From a bacterium (GTDB lineage: Bacteria > Planctomycetota > Planctomycetia > Kolteriales > Kolteriaceae), in assembly GCA_019753235.1 (NCBI GenBank), contig JAIELF010000045.1, forward strand, positions 1-48,554: 48,554 bases of DNA, read 5' to 3'. The translations under genes were made by a program, and so were the position numbers. Within the stretch, counting starts at the first letter, position 1, and each line of letters opens with the position of its first letter. Of the stretch, positions 16,114 to 26,300 are shown piece after piece. The notes beneath the pieces are model-generated. The model was given only the letters and a program-made list of their open reading frames with translations. It had not been told where the DNA came from and searched no databases.

Positions 16114-16510
16114 GATTTTCCCTCGCCCAAGGATCGATGCCTGTGCCAGACCTGCCGACTGACAGAACTCGTTTTATGGATGCAGATCACCAGAGCGTAA
16201 AACCGGCGGGATATGCTCGTTTCCCGATTCGCGAAAAGAAAACCGGGTCTGGAACACCCGACGTACGTTTGGGCGTTTAAAACGGTCCAGCCGACACATC
16301 TTGCCCAGATCTTTCCGCCGAGCGTCCGCAAAACTGCTACGAGCCTGCGTTCGTTCACGACCAACCGAAGTTCGTCGCTTCTCCCTTCGATCCGCGGTGG
16401 GGCTTACCGTCCGCGATAGCCGAAGCTTTGAAGGGGGACGATCCTATTGGGCCGTGACCCAAAGCGGCTTTCCAAGAAGGGCTCAGGCCCATGGGGCAGG
16501 ATGGGTTGAC
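16114..16510. other. Divergent intergenic region, no gene seen
   Basis: This 397-base region separates the minus-strand uxs from the plus-strand recombinase. It must hold promoters for both genes. I see no clear -35/-10 pair and no convincing small gene. The recombinase frame is open upstream to 16301, but that part is Arg/Ser-rich and looks noncoding. Confidence 0.4.
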
Positions 16511-17407
16511 ATGAAAAAGCACAACCTCACCTACGATGCCTTTCTGAGCTACCTTCGTCATGAATGTGGACTGGCCGACAATTCGATCGAAGCGTACCGG
16601 CGCGACATGCGGCGATTTGCCGACTGGATGAACGAGGCCGAGGTCGAAGACTGGAGCGAACTCTCCGTCCGCAAACTAGGAGAGTACATCGGATATCTGG
16701 CCACGCAAAAACTCTCTTCCAGCAGCGTGGCTCGGCATGTTACTTCGCTCAAGATCTTCTTTCGATTCCTGGTGCTGGAAGGCTACCTCGACCGGAGTGC
16801 GGCTTCTCTTCTGCATCGACCGAGTCTTTGGGAACGAATCCCGCACGTCATTGGCGAGGATCGTTTGGATGAGTTCCTCACCGCTCCGCAGCCCGAAGAC
16901 AAACACTTTCGCCGTGATCGAGCGATCCTCGAGATGCTCTATGCCACCGGTGCGCGTGCCTCTGAAGTCGCGACGCTGACGCTGCGAGATCTCGACCTGG
17001 ATCAGCGAGTTCTTCGATGTTTCGGAAAGGGCTCGAAAGAACGACTCGTCCCGTTCAGCACGCGAGCCAAAGCGACGCTGCAGGTTTATTTGTCCGTCGA
17101 GCGGCCGATCCTTACGGAATCGGGAACAAGCGATCGTTTGTTTGTCAGTCGGACGGGTAAGTCGATCGATCGCGTCGATATTTGGAAGCTGGTAAAGAAG
17201 TATGCAGCTCGGGTCGGGATGGCTCAGAATGTGAGCCCGCATACGCTTCGTCATAGTTTTGCCACGCACATGCTCGCGCAGGGTGCGGATCTTCGGGTGA
17301 TCCAAGAATTGTTGGGACATGCGAGCATTGCCACCACGCAGCATTATCTTCGCGTCGACACTTCCCGCATGAAAAGTGTCCATCGTCAATTCCATCCTCG
17401 GGCTTAG
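16511..17407 (+). CDS. xerD: Tyrosine recombinase XerD/XerC
   Basis: The protein is 298 residues, the normal Xer length. An N-terminal SAM-like core-binding domain (FLSYLRHECGLADNSIEAYR) precedes the catalytic domain. The catalytic set is complete: Arg149 (GARASEV), Lys173 (GKGSKER), His244 and Arg247 (HTLRHSF), His270 (LGHAS) and Tyr279 (QHYLRVD). The tail HRQFHPRA is like XerD. It resolves chromosome dimers at dif. It stands alone between uxs and the MFS gene and is far from the tRNA junction, so it is a housekeeping recombinase and not the integrase of the element. XerC cannot be excluded by sequence alone. Confidence 0.9.
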   Translation: MKKHNLTYDAFLSYLRHECGLADNSIEAYRRDMRRFADWMNEAEVEDWSELSVRKLGEYIGYLATQKLSSSSVARHVTSLKIFFRFLVLEGYLDRSAASLLHRPSLWERIPHVIGEDRLDEFLTAPQPEDKHFRRDRAILEMLYATGARASEVATLTLRDLDLDQRVLRCFGKGSKERLVPFSTRAKATLQVYLSVERPILTESGTSDRLFVSRTGKSIDRVDIWKLVKKYAARVGMAQNVSPHTLRHSFATHMLAQGADLRVIQELLGHASIATTQHYLRVDTSRMKSVHRQFHPRA

Positions 17408-17570
17408 AAACCTCCTCTTATCCTGCAGACGGACAGGGATCACCTCGGCTCGGCAGCAATGACGTCGATTTCCGCATACGATAAGATGGCCCGTCGAGCG
17501 GCGATCGCGAGGAAAGCCGTCGCGTTGAGTCCTGCTTGAACGCGACTGTCTTACAGAAAGGTGCCGACGC

Positions 17571-18782
17571 TTGGCCGACACACGCCGACCGCTTCTCATT
17601 ATTTTTCTGGTGATCTTCATCGATCTGCTGGGTTTCGGCCTCGTGATGCCGCTCTTGCCGGTCTACGCGAAAGTTCTCGGCGCGAGCGGTTGGGTGATCG
17701 GGCTTCTACTTTCATCTTTCTCGGCCATGCAGTTTTTGTTCGCGCCGCTGTGGGGGAGGCTGTCCGATCGCATCGGGCGTCGGCCGGTCCTGCTTGTCGG
17801 CTTAGCTGGTTCCGTGATCTTCTACGCGCTCTTTGGATACGCTTCGAACCTGGGGCTTTTGACTTGGATGTTCCTGGCGCGGATCGGAGCAGGAATTTCT
17901 GGGGCGACCATCGCGACGGCGCAGGCATTCATTGCCGACTCTACGCCACCAGAGAAACGGACCGCGGGGATGGCAATCGTGGGGGCGGCATTCGGTGCCG
18001 GCTTCGTCTTCGGACCGATCCTAGGGGCTCTTTGTCTCTGGCTTGCTCCACCGAGTGCCGAGACAGGCATCACCGGTTTGCCCGGCTATTTGGCGGCGGC
18101 CTTTTCGATGGTTGCCCTTGTCCTTGCGATCGCGATTCTTCCCGAGTCGTTGCAAAAGGGTTCGCGAAGTGCGCACCGCGGTTGGCTTGGTCTGTCCGAT
18201 CTTTCTCGCGCGACCTCCGTCCCAGGAGTGACGTCGCTGCTGTTCGTTTTCTTTTTAGCGACGTTTGCGTTTGCGAAGTTTGAAAGCACGATTGCTCTCT
18301 TCGGGCAGAAGGTCTTCCAATTGAATTTAGGAGAGAACTTCCTCCTCTACGCTTATTTCGGCTTCATCCTGGTTCTGGCGCAAGGGGGCGTCCGATCGTT
18401 GGCCAAACGTTTGGCCCCACAATCGATCGGCTTGATGGGAACGGTTCTTCTTTTGGCAGGCATGGTCGGGTTGGTGGCGTCGGCACACTACTCTTCGAAG
18501 GGATACCTGTACCTGGCTGCGGTGGTTCTCGTCACCGGCTTTGCTTTTCTGACCACCTCGTCGCAATCGCTGCTCTCCACGCGGAGCAGGGCCGACGAAC
18601 AAGGGGGGATCCTCGGGTTGAATCAATCCTTCTCGGCGTTGGCCCGCATCCTCGGACCGCTCCTAGGCAACATTGCTTTCAGCGTGCAACCGACCCTTCC
18701 CTATGCGATATCCGCCATCCTGATGGTGGTGGTGATTGTTCTTTATCTTCGGCTGCCTCGCTGGGATAACCCTCAACCCTAA
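17571..18782 (+). CDS. MFS transporter, TetA/drug-exporter type
   Basis: This 403-aa protein shows twelve hydrophobic segments. The MFS motif A is GRLSDRIGRRPVLL in the loop after the second helix, and GAGISGATIATAQAFIAD resembles the motif-C region of drug:H+ antiporters. The arrangement fits TetA-like exporters, with the central loop near residues 190-215. The start is TTG at 17571, with AAGGTG eight bases upstream. It probably exports a small molecule across the inner membrane; the substrate is unknown. Confidence 0.88.
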   Translation: MADTRRPLLIIFLVIFIDLLGFGLVMPLLPVYAKVLGASGWVIGLLLSSFSAMQFLFAPLWGRLSDRIGRRPVLLVGLAGSVIFYALFGYASNLGLLTWMFLARIGAGISGATIATAQAFIADSTPPEKRTAGMAIVGAAFGAGFVFGPILGALCLWLAPPSAETGITGLPGYLAAAFSMVALVLAIAILPESLQKGSRSAHRGWLGLSDLSRATSVPGVTSLLFVFFLATFAFAKFESTIALFGQKVFQLNLGENFLLYAYFGFILVLAQGGVRSLAKRLAPQSIGLMGTVLLLAGMVGLVASAHYSSKGYLYLAAVVLVTGFAFLTTSSQSLLSTRSRADEQGGILGLNQSFSALARILGPLLGNIAFSVQPTLPYAISAILMVVVIVLYLRLPRWDNPQP

Positions 18783-18834
18783 ACGGCAGCGACATCGCCG
18801 TAAAAGGTTTCCAAGAAGGGCCGATTCTCTCGGA

Positions 18835-18863
18835 TTGCCTCAATTCTGGGTCTGTGCTAGATT
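18835..18863 (+). promoter_or_regulatory. Promoter for the SpoA-domain gene, near-leaderless
   Basis: TTGCCT (18835-18840) and TAGATT (18858-18863) are 17 bases apart. The ATG at 18873 lies only 9 bases past the -10 box, so the transcript would have almost no leader. No Shine-Dalgarno motif is seen before this ATG, which agrees. Confidence 0.4.
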
Positions 18864-18872
18864 CTCTCCGGT

Positions 18873-19754
18873 ATGGCAGACAATGGATCGCTTTTGAAAG
18901 CTTTGGAAGTCCATGGCGAATCCCTGGCCGTCGGGCTAGGAATCGTCGCCAGTGACGCTTTCGATGATGGGGCGCTCGAGATGCGCGGCGGGCCGGCGTC
19001 GTTTCTGCCGCCAGGCCAAACCCCGCCCGAATCCCCTCGTCGCGGCATCATGATCCGACATCAAGGCGAACTTGGCGCACCCGCGAGTGGATCATTCACG
19101 CTGGGATGGTTTCTCCCAACCGACGTTCAGCAAGCGATCGAAGCCGCGGCCGGCTCCCCAGAGGCCGGCAAGGAGAAAATCGATACGCTGGCTGCCGAGT
19201 TCTTGGAGAACCTTGTTACCGATAAGTACACACTTTCGTCATCGTCTGTGGTCCTATCAGAAGATTGTTGGGCAGACTATTTGGCGGGCGAGTTGCCTGT
19301 CGAGACCGCTTGGCAACGATTTCTGATCAGTGGGACGGATCACCCCGATTGGGTCGCGTATCTTGCTTGGCCCCGACCGGTGATCGAACGGATGTTCGGC
19401 CCGCCACCCGCCTCTCCTATGCCGGCTGCTGCTCCATCGGACGCGAACTCTTCGCCCGTAAAGAACATTCGGTCGATCTCGGCCAATGTCAATCGACTCC
19501 TGCGAACACAAGTCCCCGTGATCGTCACGCTCGCATCCAAAATGGAAAATGCAGGCAAGTTGATCCATTTGGGACCAGGCTCGATCATCGAGTTCTCCCA
19601 AAGTTGCGATTCGCCGTTGCAGCTTTCGGTCAACAATCTTCCCATCGGCCTGGGAGAGGCCGTCAAGATTGGCGACCATTTTGGCCTGAAAATTGTCGAG
19701 ATCGTGCCGACCGAAGAACGCCTCGAACGGCTCGGCAATAAGTGGCCTTATTGA
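18873..19754 (+). CDS. FliM/FliN-type SpoA C-terminal domain protein
   Basis: Residues about 205-285 of 293 form a SpoA domain: VNRLLRTQVPVIVTLASK, then LIHLGPGSIIEFSQSCDSPL and LSVNNLPIGLGEAVKIGDHFGLKI, the usual FliN strand order. The first 200 residues are unlike FliM; they include a Pro/Ala-rich linker near 180-195. FliN proteins form the flagellar C-ring or type III secretion sorting platform. No flagellar gene is nearby, and orphans of this kind occur in planctomycetes, so a nonflagellar role is possible. Confidence 0.75.
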   Translation: MADNGSLLKALEVHGESLAVGLGIVASDAFDDGALEMRGGPASFLPPGQTPPESPRRGIMIRHQGELGAPASGSFTLGWFLPTDVQQAIEAAAGSPEAGKEKIDTLAAEFLENLVTDKYTLSSSSVVLSEDCWADYLAGELPVETAWQRFLISGTDHPDWVAYLAWPRPVIERMFGPPPASPMPAAAPSDANSSPVKNIRSISANVNRLLRTQVPVIVTLASKMENAGKLIHLGPGSIIEFSQSCDSPLQLSVNNLPIGLGEAVKIGDHFGLKIVEIVPTEERLERLGNKWPY

Positions 19755-19925
19755 CGTTTTCCCGGTTCTCTTCCCGTCGATCGGATTTGCTTCACCCCGA
19801 ACATCCCCGCAATCTGATCGACCTGGGACCGGTACCCCTGCGAACCTCTTCCTAGAATAATGGCTCGTAAGGAGATTGATCGGCCCGAGAGATTCTGGTC
19901 GTCTTCCTGCCGTCGAGGATTGGGC

Positions 19926-20495
19926 ATGATCCTGCTGATCGACAACTACGACTCGTTCACTTACAACCTCGTGCAGCGGTTGGGAGAGATCGACGCTACC
20001 CTGGAGATGCAGGTTGTCCGCAACGATAAGATCACGCTCGACGAGATCGCTGCTCGGGCCCCCGAGAAGATCATCATTTCGCCCGGACCCTGCTCGCCAG
20101 GCGAGGCAGGCATCTCGAAAAGTGTCATCGAGCGGTTCAGCCCGAACATTCCGATTCTGGGTGTGTGCTTGGGACATCAGTGCATCGGCGAAGTGTTCGG
20201 CGGGCAAGTGGTTCGGGCCGATCGCATCATGCACGGTAAGACATCAATGATTCATCATGATGGCCGAGGAATCTTTCGCGATCTCCCCAATCCGTTTGAA
20301 GCGACCCGCTATCACAGCCTCGTCATCAAGCCGGGCACGCTTCCCGATTCTTTTGTGATCTCCGCCTGGACGAAAGAAAACGAAATCATGGGCGTTCGTC
20401 ACCGAACCTATCCACTGGAAGGCGTTCAGTTCCATCCGGAAAGTTTTCTCACGGGGGACGGACCCAAACTGCTGGCTAATTTTCTGAATGCGTGA
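19926..20495 (+). CDS. pabA: Glutamine amidotransferase of anthranilate/aminodeoxychorismate synthase
   Basis: This 189-aa class I amidotransferase starts [14 protein letters not shown], carries the oxyanion and nucleophile segment [15 protein letters not shown] with catalytic Cys near residue 80, the substrate-facing RYHSLVI, and the His-Glu pair in [10 protein letters not shown]. It supplies ammonia from glutamine to chorismate for tryptophan or folate synthesis. The partner subunit is not in the window. The frame is open upstream to 19860, but the ATG at 19926 matches the family N-terminus. Confidence 0.93.
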   Translation: MILLIDNYDSFTYNLVQRLGEIDATLEMQVVRNDKITLDEIAARAPEKIIISPGPCSPGEAGISKSVIERFSPNIPILGVCLGHQCIGEVFGGQVVRADRIMHGKTSMIHHDGRGIFRDLPNPFEATRYHSLVIKPGTLPDSFVISAWTKENEIMGVRHRTYPLEGVQFHPESFLTGDGPKLLANFLNA

Positions 20496-20555
20496 TCAAG
20501 CGATGCTTTCATGCGTGCCATGTAAGTCCACGGCGCGAGCATCAGGGGTGAGGTC

Positions 20556-21758
20556 ATGATCAGCGTCGAGTCGGCCATCGACCTTATCGTCCAAAATGCC
20601 GGCACGCAGCCCATCGAGGACATCTCTCTCGCCGAGGCAATGGGTCAAACGCTGGCCGAGCCGGTGTCGGCCGACATCGATTCTCCCCCGTTCGATAAGT
20701 CTCTGATGGATGGTTATGCCATTCGCGTTGCTGATCTGGCGAACGGACGAGGATCGTTGATCAAAGCAGGCGAGGTCTACGCCGGCCAACCAGCAGGCCC
20801 ATCCTTGTTGCCGGGCCAGGCGATCCAGATCATGACCGGCGCTGCCATACCTCTTGGCGCCGACGCCGTCGTCATGATCGAAAGGACTCAATCGGCAGGC
20901 GACCAAATCATGTTGGACGATCCCGAGTTGATGCTCGGTCAAAACATCATGAAGAAATCCCTGGAGTTCGCACGCGATGAAACGCTTCTCTGGCCGGGCC
21001 ACACGATCGGGCCAGCCGAGGCGGGTCTGCTGGCGTCGGTGGGAAAGATCCGCATCCAAATTTTTCGACCTGTCACCATTTCGATTCTGTCGACCGGCAA
21101 CGAGATCGTTCCTCCCAGCCAATACCCGCAGCCGGGCCAGATTCGAAACTCCAATGCTTCCACGCTGGATGCCTCTATTCGTCGAGTTCACGCGAAGCCC
21201 ATTCCCTTGGGAATTGCCGGCGATGATGAAAAAGAACTTGCCGATAAGATCGAGCAAGGTCTCTCGGCCGACGTTCTTGTTCTCAGTGGCGGCGTCTCGG
21301 CAGGCAAAAAGGATCTGGTTCCGAAGACGCTTCTATCGCTGGGTGTCGAGCAGATTTTTCATGGTGTTGCGTTTAAGCCTGGTAAGCCCTTGTGGTTCGG
21401 CAAGCGAGGCGAAAGCCTTGTCTTCGGACTGCCAGGCAACCCAGTCAGCGTGCTCGCCTGCTTCGAGGTCTTCATCAAGACCGCCCTTCGCGCGCGGTGT
21501 CAACATCCGCATCTGAAACCGATTCCCTGGCGACTCCCTTTGGCCATCCCATTCGACTACTCGACACGCCGACCCACCTATCATCCGGCACGCATCGAAC
21601 CAAGCCAAGCGGGGCTTTTCGTTCGACCTGTCTCTTGGAAAGGTTCTCCCGACTTACGAGCGCTGACCGAAGCGAATGCGTTGCTGATGGTGCCGGCCGG
21701 CGATGGACCCTATCCCGCGGGGACTCTCTTCGACACTCTCCCTATCCATCACGCATAA
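20556..21758 (+). CDS. moeA: Molybdopterin molybdenumtransferase MoeA
   Basis: The 400-aa protein has the MoeA domain order: PPFDKSLMDGYAIR near 47, QIMTGAAIPLGADAVVMIE near 90, STGNEIV near 185, the MoCF-binding SGGVSAGKKD near 248, and FGLPGNPVSVLACFEVF near 290, followed by a beta-barrel domain IV. It inserts molybdate into adenylylated molybdopterin. GGGGTGAGG precedes the ATG. It lies 60 bases after pabA on the same strand; no other cofactor gene is present. Confidence 0.93.
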   Translation: MISVESAIDLIVQNAGTQPIEDISLAEAMGQTLAEPVSADIDSPPFDKSLMDGYAIRVADLANGRGSLIKAGEVYAGQPAGPSLLPGQAIQIMTGAAIPLGADAVVMIERTQSAGDQIMLDDPELMLGQNIMKKSLEFARDETLLWPGHTIGPAEAGLLASVGKIRIQIFRPVTISILSTGNEIVPPSQYPQPGQIRNSNASTLDASIRRVHAKPIPLGIAGDDEKELADKIEQGLSADVLVLSGGVSAGKKDLVPKTLLSLGVEQIFHGVAFKPGKPLWFGKRGESLVFGLPGNPVSVLACFEVFIKTALRARCQHPHLKPIPWRLPLAIPFDYSTRRPTYHPARIEPSQAGLFVRPVSWKGSPDLRALTEANALLMVPAGDGPYPAGTLFDTLPIHHA

Positions 21759-21789
21759 TCCGAGAAGACTTGCATCATGCCATTCTCGT

Positions 21790-22260
21790 TCAGAACCAGC
21801 CCCGATTTCCATCGATGTACTCGCGCGCGAACTCGGCATCGGTCTTCGACAGATAGATGATCCCTTCGATCAGACCAATGATCCACATGACGGGGAATAG
21901 AACAAAGAAAGTCAGCAAGGACGCGAGCAACATCGTGATTCCCTGACGACGTTTCCCCATCACGAACTTGTGAACCCCCAGGCCGCCGAACAGGACGCCA
22001 CACAAGCTGGCAATGATTCGGCGATGAAACACTTCGCCCTCTTCCAGGCGAGGATGTGTGGGCGGGGGAGGAGGAACAACGGGTCGGGGTGGATCTAAGA
22101 GGCCCTCGACATCGCCGGCGGCAACCCAGTCGGCCATGCCAACAGACCAAACGTAATCACTTGGACCGATGTATCCCATGTGTGCCATGATCTGAAGATC
22201 GGATCGGCGGACAGGCCCCTGAGGCTCGCCATGAGCGGAATAGAACCATTGATCTTCCAT
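21790..22260 (-). CDS. GYF_2 and TM2 domain membrane protein
   Basis: This 156-aa protein begins with a GYF_2 domain (WFYSAHGEPQGPVRRSDLQ, then YVWSVGMADWVAA), then a Pro-rich linker (RPVVPPPPPTHPR) and a TM2 domain with two helices (GVLFGGLGVHKFVMGKRRQG, then LLASLLTFFVLFPVMWIIGL). Such fusions are common in planctomycetes and probably act in membrane-associated protein contacts. The ATG at 22260 has GGGGGAG eight bases upstream. It converges on moeA with a 31-base gap. Confidence 0.85.
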   Translation of the reverse strand: MEDQWFYSAHGEPQGPVRRSDLQIMAHMGYIGPSDYVWSVGMADWVAAGDVEGLLDPPRPVVPPPPPTHPRLEEGEVFHRRIIASLCGVLFGGLGVHKFVMGKRRQGITMLLASLLTFFVLFPVMWIIGLIEGIIYLSKTDAEFAREYIDGNRGWF

Positions 22261-22456
22261 GGATAGGCTCCCCCCGAACCGATCGTGCACCGAAGTCGTC
22301 CTTAAAGTATCACGGTTATGAGATGCGATCACGGGGTCGGCCCTCCCTTTGCAGAGGCTTTCGTCCTTCGATGGCCGACATTGGATTGGGGCGACTAAGT
22401 CCGATGCATTTTTGAGTGGCTCGGCCCGAGGCACCGCCGCAAAAAGTGAAGTGGCT
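22261..22456. other. Short gap, no gene
   Basis: Leader of the GYF/TM2 gene and trailer of the exonuclease gene; nothing else seen. Confidence 0.3.
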
Positions 22457-23263
22457 TTACAGCCAAGGCTTCCAATCGCCCCAGTTCTTGAGGTACTTTG
22501 CCAAATGGGGATGGCGGGATCGCTGAGAATCGATCCAACCCCGGGCCTCTTTCATCCTTGCTTGTTCATCCTTGATCTCGAGTTCGCCGGTGAGGACGCG
22601 CGACCGAAGGAAAACGAAATAGGTATCCAGAACATCGAACATGCAGTAATCGTTGATTTCTTTGATTTTCCCTTCGCGATGAAGCCTTTCGACATCAGAT
22701 CCTTTCGTTTCCATCTTGCCGGGTTTGCCGAGAAGTTTGGAGAGGAGATCAAGCCCACCTGTCGTGGGAGCCGCCCCATGATTGCTGATCCAATCAGCTA
22801 GATCGAGATGCTTTTCGCCGTAGCGATAACGCCGGCCGAACTTCTCGGCAAAATGGCCCGGCGCCGCGATTCCCCAGCGGAACGCCGCCAATTCGAGAAC
22901 CGGCAAATCGAAGCCCCGGCCGTTGTAGCTGACCAGCGTCGAATCATACCGAGCCAATCCGCGCCAGAAGTCGGCAACGATTTCTTTGGGGCGAAACTCG
23001 GGATCATCAAGGCAAGTGATCGCTTCCAATGAATAGTCTGCATGGACGCGCGCGACCGAGACCGCCACCGGATAACAATAGGTCAGTGGAACAAAATCCG
23101 ACTTACCCTGACTCTTCTCGAGGGCTTCCTTTCGGGCCTTCGCCACCGCGCCTTCGGGGGTGATGGATTCGTGGGCATACTTCGTCTTCGCTAACAGAAC
23201 CCCGTCGGGAACCGTCTCGACATCGAAGATCAGGTACGCAGGCCCTTTTTTCTTCCCGGCCAT
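22457..23263 (-). CDS. Predicted 3'-5' exonuclease, DnaQ/PolB-exo fold
   Basis: The 268-aa protein holds the three exonuclease motifs: FDVETVPD (Exo I) near residue 15, SYNGRGFDLPVLE (Exo II) near 113, and YCMFDVLDTYFVF (Exo III) near 205. These residues bind two metal ions. The family is the predicted PolB-like 3'-5' exonucleases. The ATG at 23263 begins MAGKKKGPAYLIF and has GGGAG six bases upstream; a TTG four codons earlier is less likely. Substrate in the cell is not known. Confidence 0.85.
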   Translation of the reverse strand: MAGKKKGPAYLIFDVETVPDGVLLAKTKYAHESITPEGAVAKARKEALEKSQGKSDFVPLTYCYPVAVSVARVHADYSLEAITCLDDPEFRPKEIVADFWRGLARYDSTLVSYNGRGFDLPVLELAAFRWGIAAPGHFAEKFGRRYRYGEKHLDLADWISNHGAAPTTGGLDLLSKLLGKPGKMETKGSDVERLHREGKIKEINDYCMFDVLDTYFVFLRSRVLTGELEIKDEQARMKEARGWIDSQRSRHPHLAKYLKNWGDWKPWL

Positions 23264-23340
23264 GCCGACTCCCAAACAACATCACGATCAATGAGAATAT
23301 CCGCTAGTGGCCCTGGGGCGTCGCCCTAATGACTCACCCA

Positions 23341-26300
23341 TCACTTCGACTCACCGGCGGCAACCTGGCTTGGCTTGCGGATGGAGAGAAGGATCGGTGC
23401 TGACGCTTGGCCGGCGGCCTCGTTCGAACGGGCAAAGAACGGCCGATCGGTCTCTTCCACAAAACCCCGCGCGGACAGGAAGAACTCTCGCTCGCTTTGA
23501 CCCTCCGGAATCAAAATTCCGTTGAGTCCAATGTTGTCGACGATCACGCCGTGAGGCAAACCGGGCATTTCGAATGTCACGATTCCAGGGTGGTTCTTTC
23601 GATCAATGATGATTTTGGCCGAGACGGTTCCGCCCGGCGCCAGCACGATGCTCGGAGGTTCGACTCGGACCAACAGCGGCGGCGACTCGGCCAGGGCAAC
23701 CACTTCCCACGGAGTGACCGGTCGCTCGGTGGGCGAGTTGGACAGGTTCGCTCGGGCGATCACCTTGGCTTTGGCCCAGATGTCGTTGGCTTCTCCCTTG
23801 GCCTCTTGGCCCGCCAACAGAACGGCCGAGACCAGTTCGTGTCCCGGTTCGATCTTGATGGGTTGCGAGATGGAGTAACCGGTCGGCAGACCGCTCACGT
23901 CGATGTCGACCCCCTCTTCAAAACCGTCGCGACGATCAACGCGGAAGACGACTTCCCGACCACTCCCTCGGTGTAGCGTCGGTCGGCGATCCTCGATCGT
24001 CACTTGAAAGTCTGGGACGGGCGCTCGGACGATCAGACGATAAGGCATTTCTTTTGAACCCATTTGCCGAACGTCGACGACGCGAATCAGATACTTGCCG
24101 TCCTCGGGCGCGGTGAAACGGACCTGCGAATCCCTCTTGAGTTGTCGATCGCTCCCATCATCGTTGTTGAAATAGACTTTGAAAACGGGCAATCCATTGG
24201 GAACCAGGCGTGTTCCGGGAGCGACCGGTTCGACGATGTACACCGGATCTTCGAGCGCGTGGGTAGAGCTAGATGAATCGAAATAGGTTCGCCGCTGTCC
24301 GCCGACCGAGTAGAAGTGGAAACCAGAATCCGGGCCGCGCGGATGACGAAAGAGTTTGCCCACCTCGCCGTTCATGTAGAGGTATTGATTGAGTTCCATC
24401 TCTTGCCAGTTTTTGCAGCGGATCTCCAATTGTGTCGAGTCGATGCCGCGAAACTCGACGTAAGAATCGCGGACCGCCGCCAACCACGTCCGTTCGATGG
24501 GCTCTCCTTGTGACGAGAGAACATCCAGTCTTGTGTCGACGTTCCAGCCACGCCGATTCGCATCCGTTTCAAAGAGCCAAGTCTCCCCCTTGTGAAGTTG
24601 AACCGCGAAAAAGTCAGCGTCCCCCGCTCGATCGATTCGCCCGGCGGCCTCGCCCGGCACGGCAAGATTCGAGGCCGATGTCGGTTCATCGTTGGGCTCT
24701 GTTTCGACGGCCGGCGCCGTCGTCGCGAGCACATTCATTGGTCGCCGCGAGCGGATCATCTTTCCATCGATCGGAAGGGGGAAATCGCCGGCTTGCTCGG
24801 GCTTGATCATGACGGCGGTGGCGGGCGGAACGTTGGGCCCGGAAATCTCGACCTTGGTCTCGGCTCGGAGGGCGACCGTCATCGGAAAAAGGCCGGTGGC
24901 ATACGCCAAGGGTCCGTAGCTGAGCCGATAGTAGTGCTTGGCCGAGCCTGCAAAGGTGAGATCGTGAATCTTGACGCGATACTTACCGTTGATCGGCACC
25001 GTAAAGACGAGAAAGGAATCAGGCTGATCGAGGTAGTCGTTGTTGCTGGCGAGGGTTCGCCCGGTTTCGTCGGACACAGTAAGGACCATGTTCGCCGCCG
25101 ACGCCAACCGTTGACTGGCAACGTCAAAGACCATCACTTCGCCTGAGCGAGCCTGAAACTCGAAGAGATCTTGATCGCCGGGCGCCGACAACTCTCCCCA
25201 GATGTTCCCCGAGCCAGCGATCGGCATCGGCTTTTCCCGATCGTTGTTCGGTTCGACCTCTCCCAAGGTCGCCAGCGAATCGACATCAACCGCGATGCCG
25301 GCCGTTTCGCCACCGACGGTGACGACCTTCAATTCATGTCGTCCAAGCGGGACATCTGCCGAGGCCACGACGTTAATCCAAATCTGATCCTCCTTGATGG
25401 GCTGATCGGGAATCAACTGGGCCGAGAGACCGGGGTGCGAGAACTTAAACTCTCGAGTGGTGGCGAGATTGGCCCCCGTTAGAAGACTTCCTACGGTCTG
25501 ACCCAGCGTGGCAGGGATCGGCATTACCCGAGCAAGGACAGGAGGAGGTGGGGGTTTCGGCATCGGAAGCACATCGCGACGTTTCTCTCCCGTCGCAGGA
25601 TCATAGATCGCTGCTGATCCATCTTGTCGAGCAACGAGTAGATCTTGACCATTGGGCGAAAAGACCAATCCGCTGGGCCAATCTGACTGCCGTTCGAGGA
25701 CTCGCTCTTCACGCAAGCTCGGCCATTGCCAAATCTTCACCAGCAGATCGCTCCCCGCGGAAGCGAGCTGTTGACCCGTGGGGTTCATGGCCAGGCGAAG
25801 AACAACTCCCTCGTGGGCGAATCGGGATTCCAGCAGCGTGTTGGTCCCCTCTTTTGCCGAGGCGCTGACCGACCATGATCGGATACGGTTATCACCCCCA
25901 CCCGCAAGGACAAACGCACCATCATTCGAGAAGGTCACACATTGGAGATCCTTCAGTGATTCAGACAGCGTATCGAGTCGCTGGCCCGCCAAGGTATCCC
26001 AAAGCTTCAGGGTTCGGTCGCCACTCACGCTGGCCAGAACAGACGGAACAGACGGAACAGACGAACTGCCGGGCCGAAAAGCGAGAGCTTGCACCAATTC
26101 GTTATGCCCGCGGAGTTCTTGCTTGATCTGGGCGCTCGCGACATCCCAGACGAGAACGACCTTGTCGTAGCCTGCGGTGACCAGAGACGTTTTGTCGGAA
26201 GATAGCCGAGCAGCGAAGAGGGCATCATGATGGCCCGCAAAGGTCTTCTCGCGCGATCCGTCCTCTAATTTCCAGATCACCGCTTCGCCGCGAACGCCCG

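Noticed and set aside
16511..17407. Xer-type recombinase as integrase of the element at the left
   Set aside because: It is 9 kb from the attachment junction, on the other side of housekeeping genes, and has the length and tail of XerC/XerD.
16676..17620. 314-residue open frame on the minus strand
   Set aside because: It is antisense to the Xer recombinase with its full catalytic set; composition is Arg/Ser-rich and meaningless.
19257..21257. Long minus-strand frames opposite the SpoA, pabA and moeA genes
   Set aside because: All are antisense to clearly identified genes and carry no recognisable motif.
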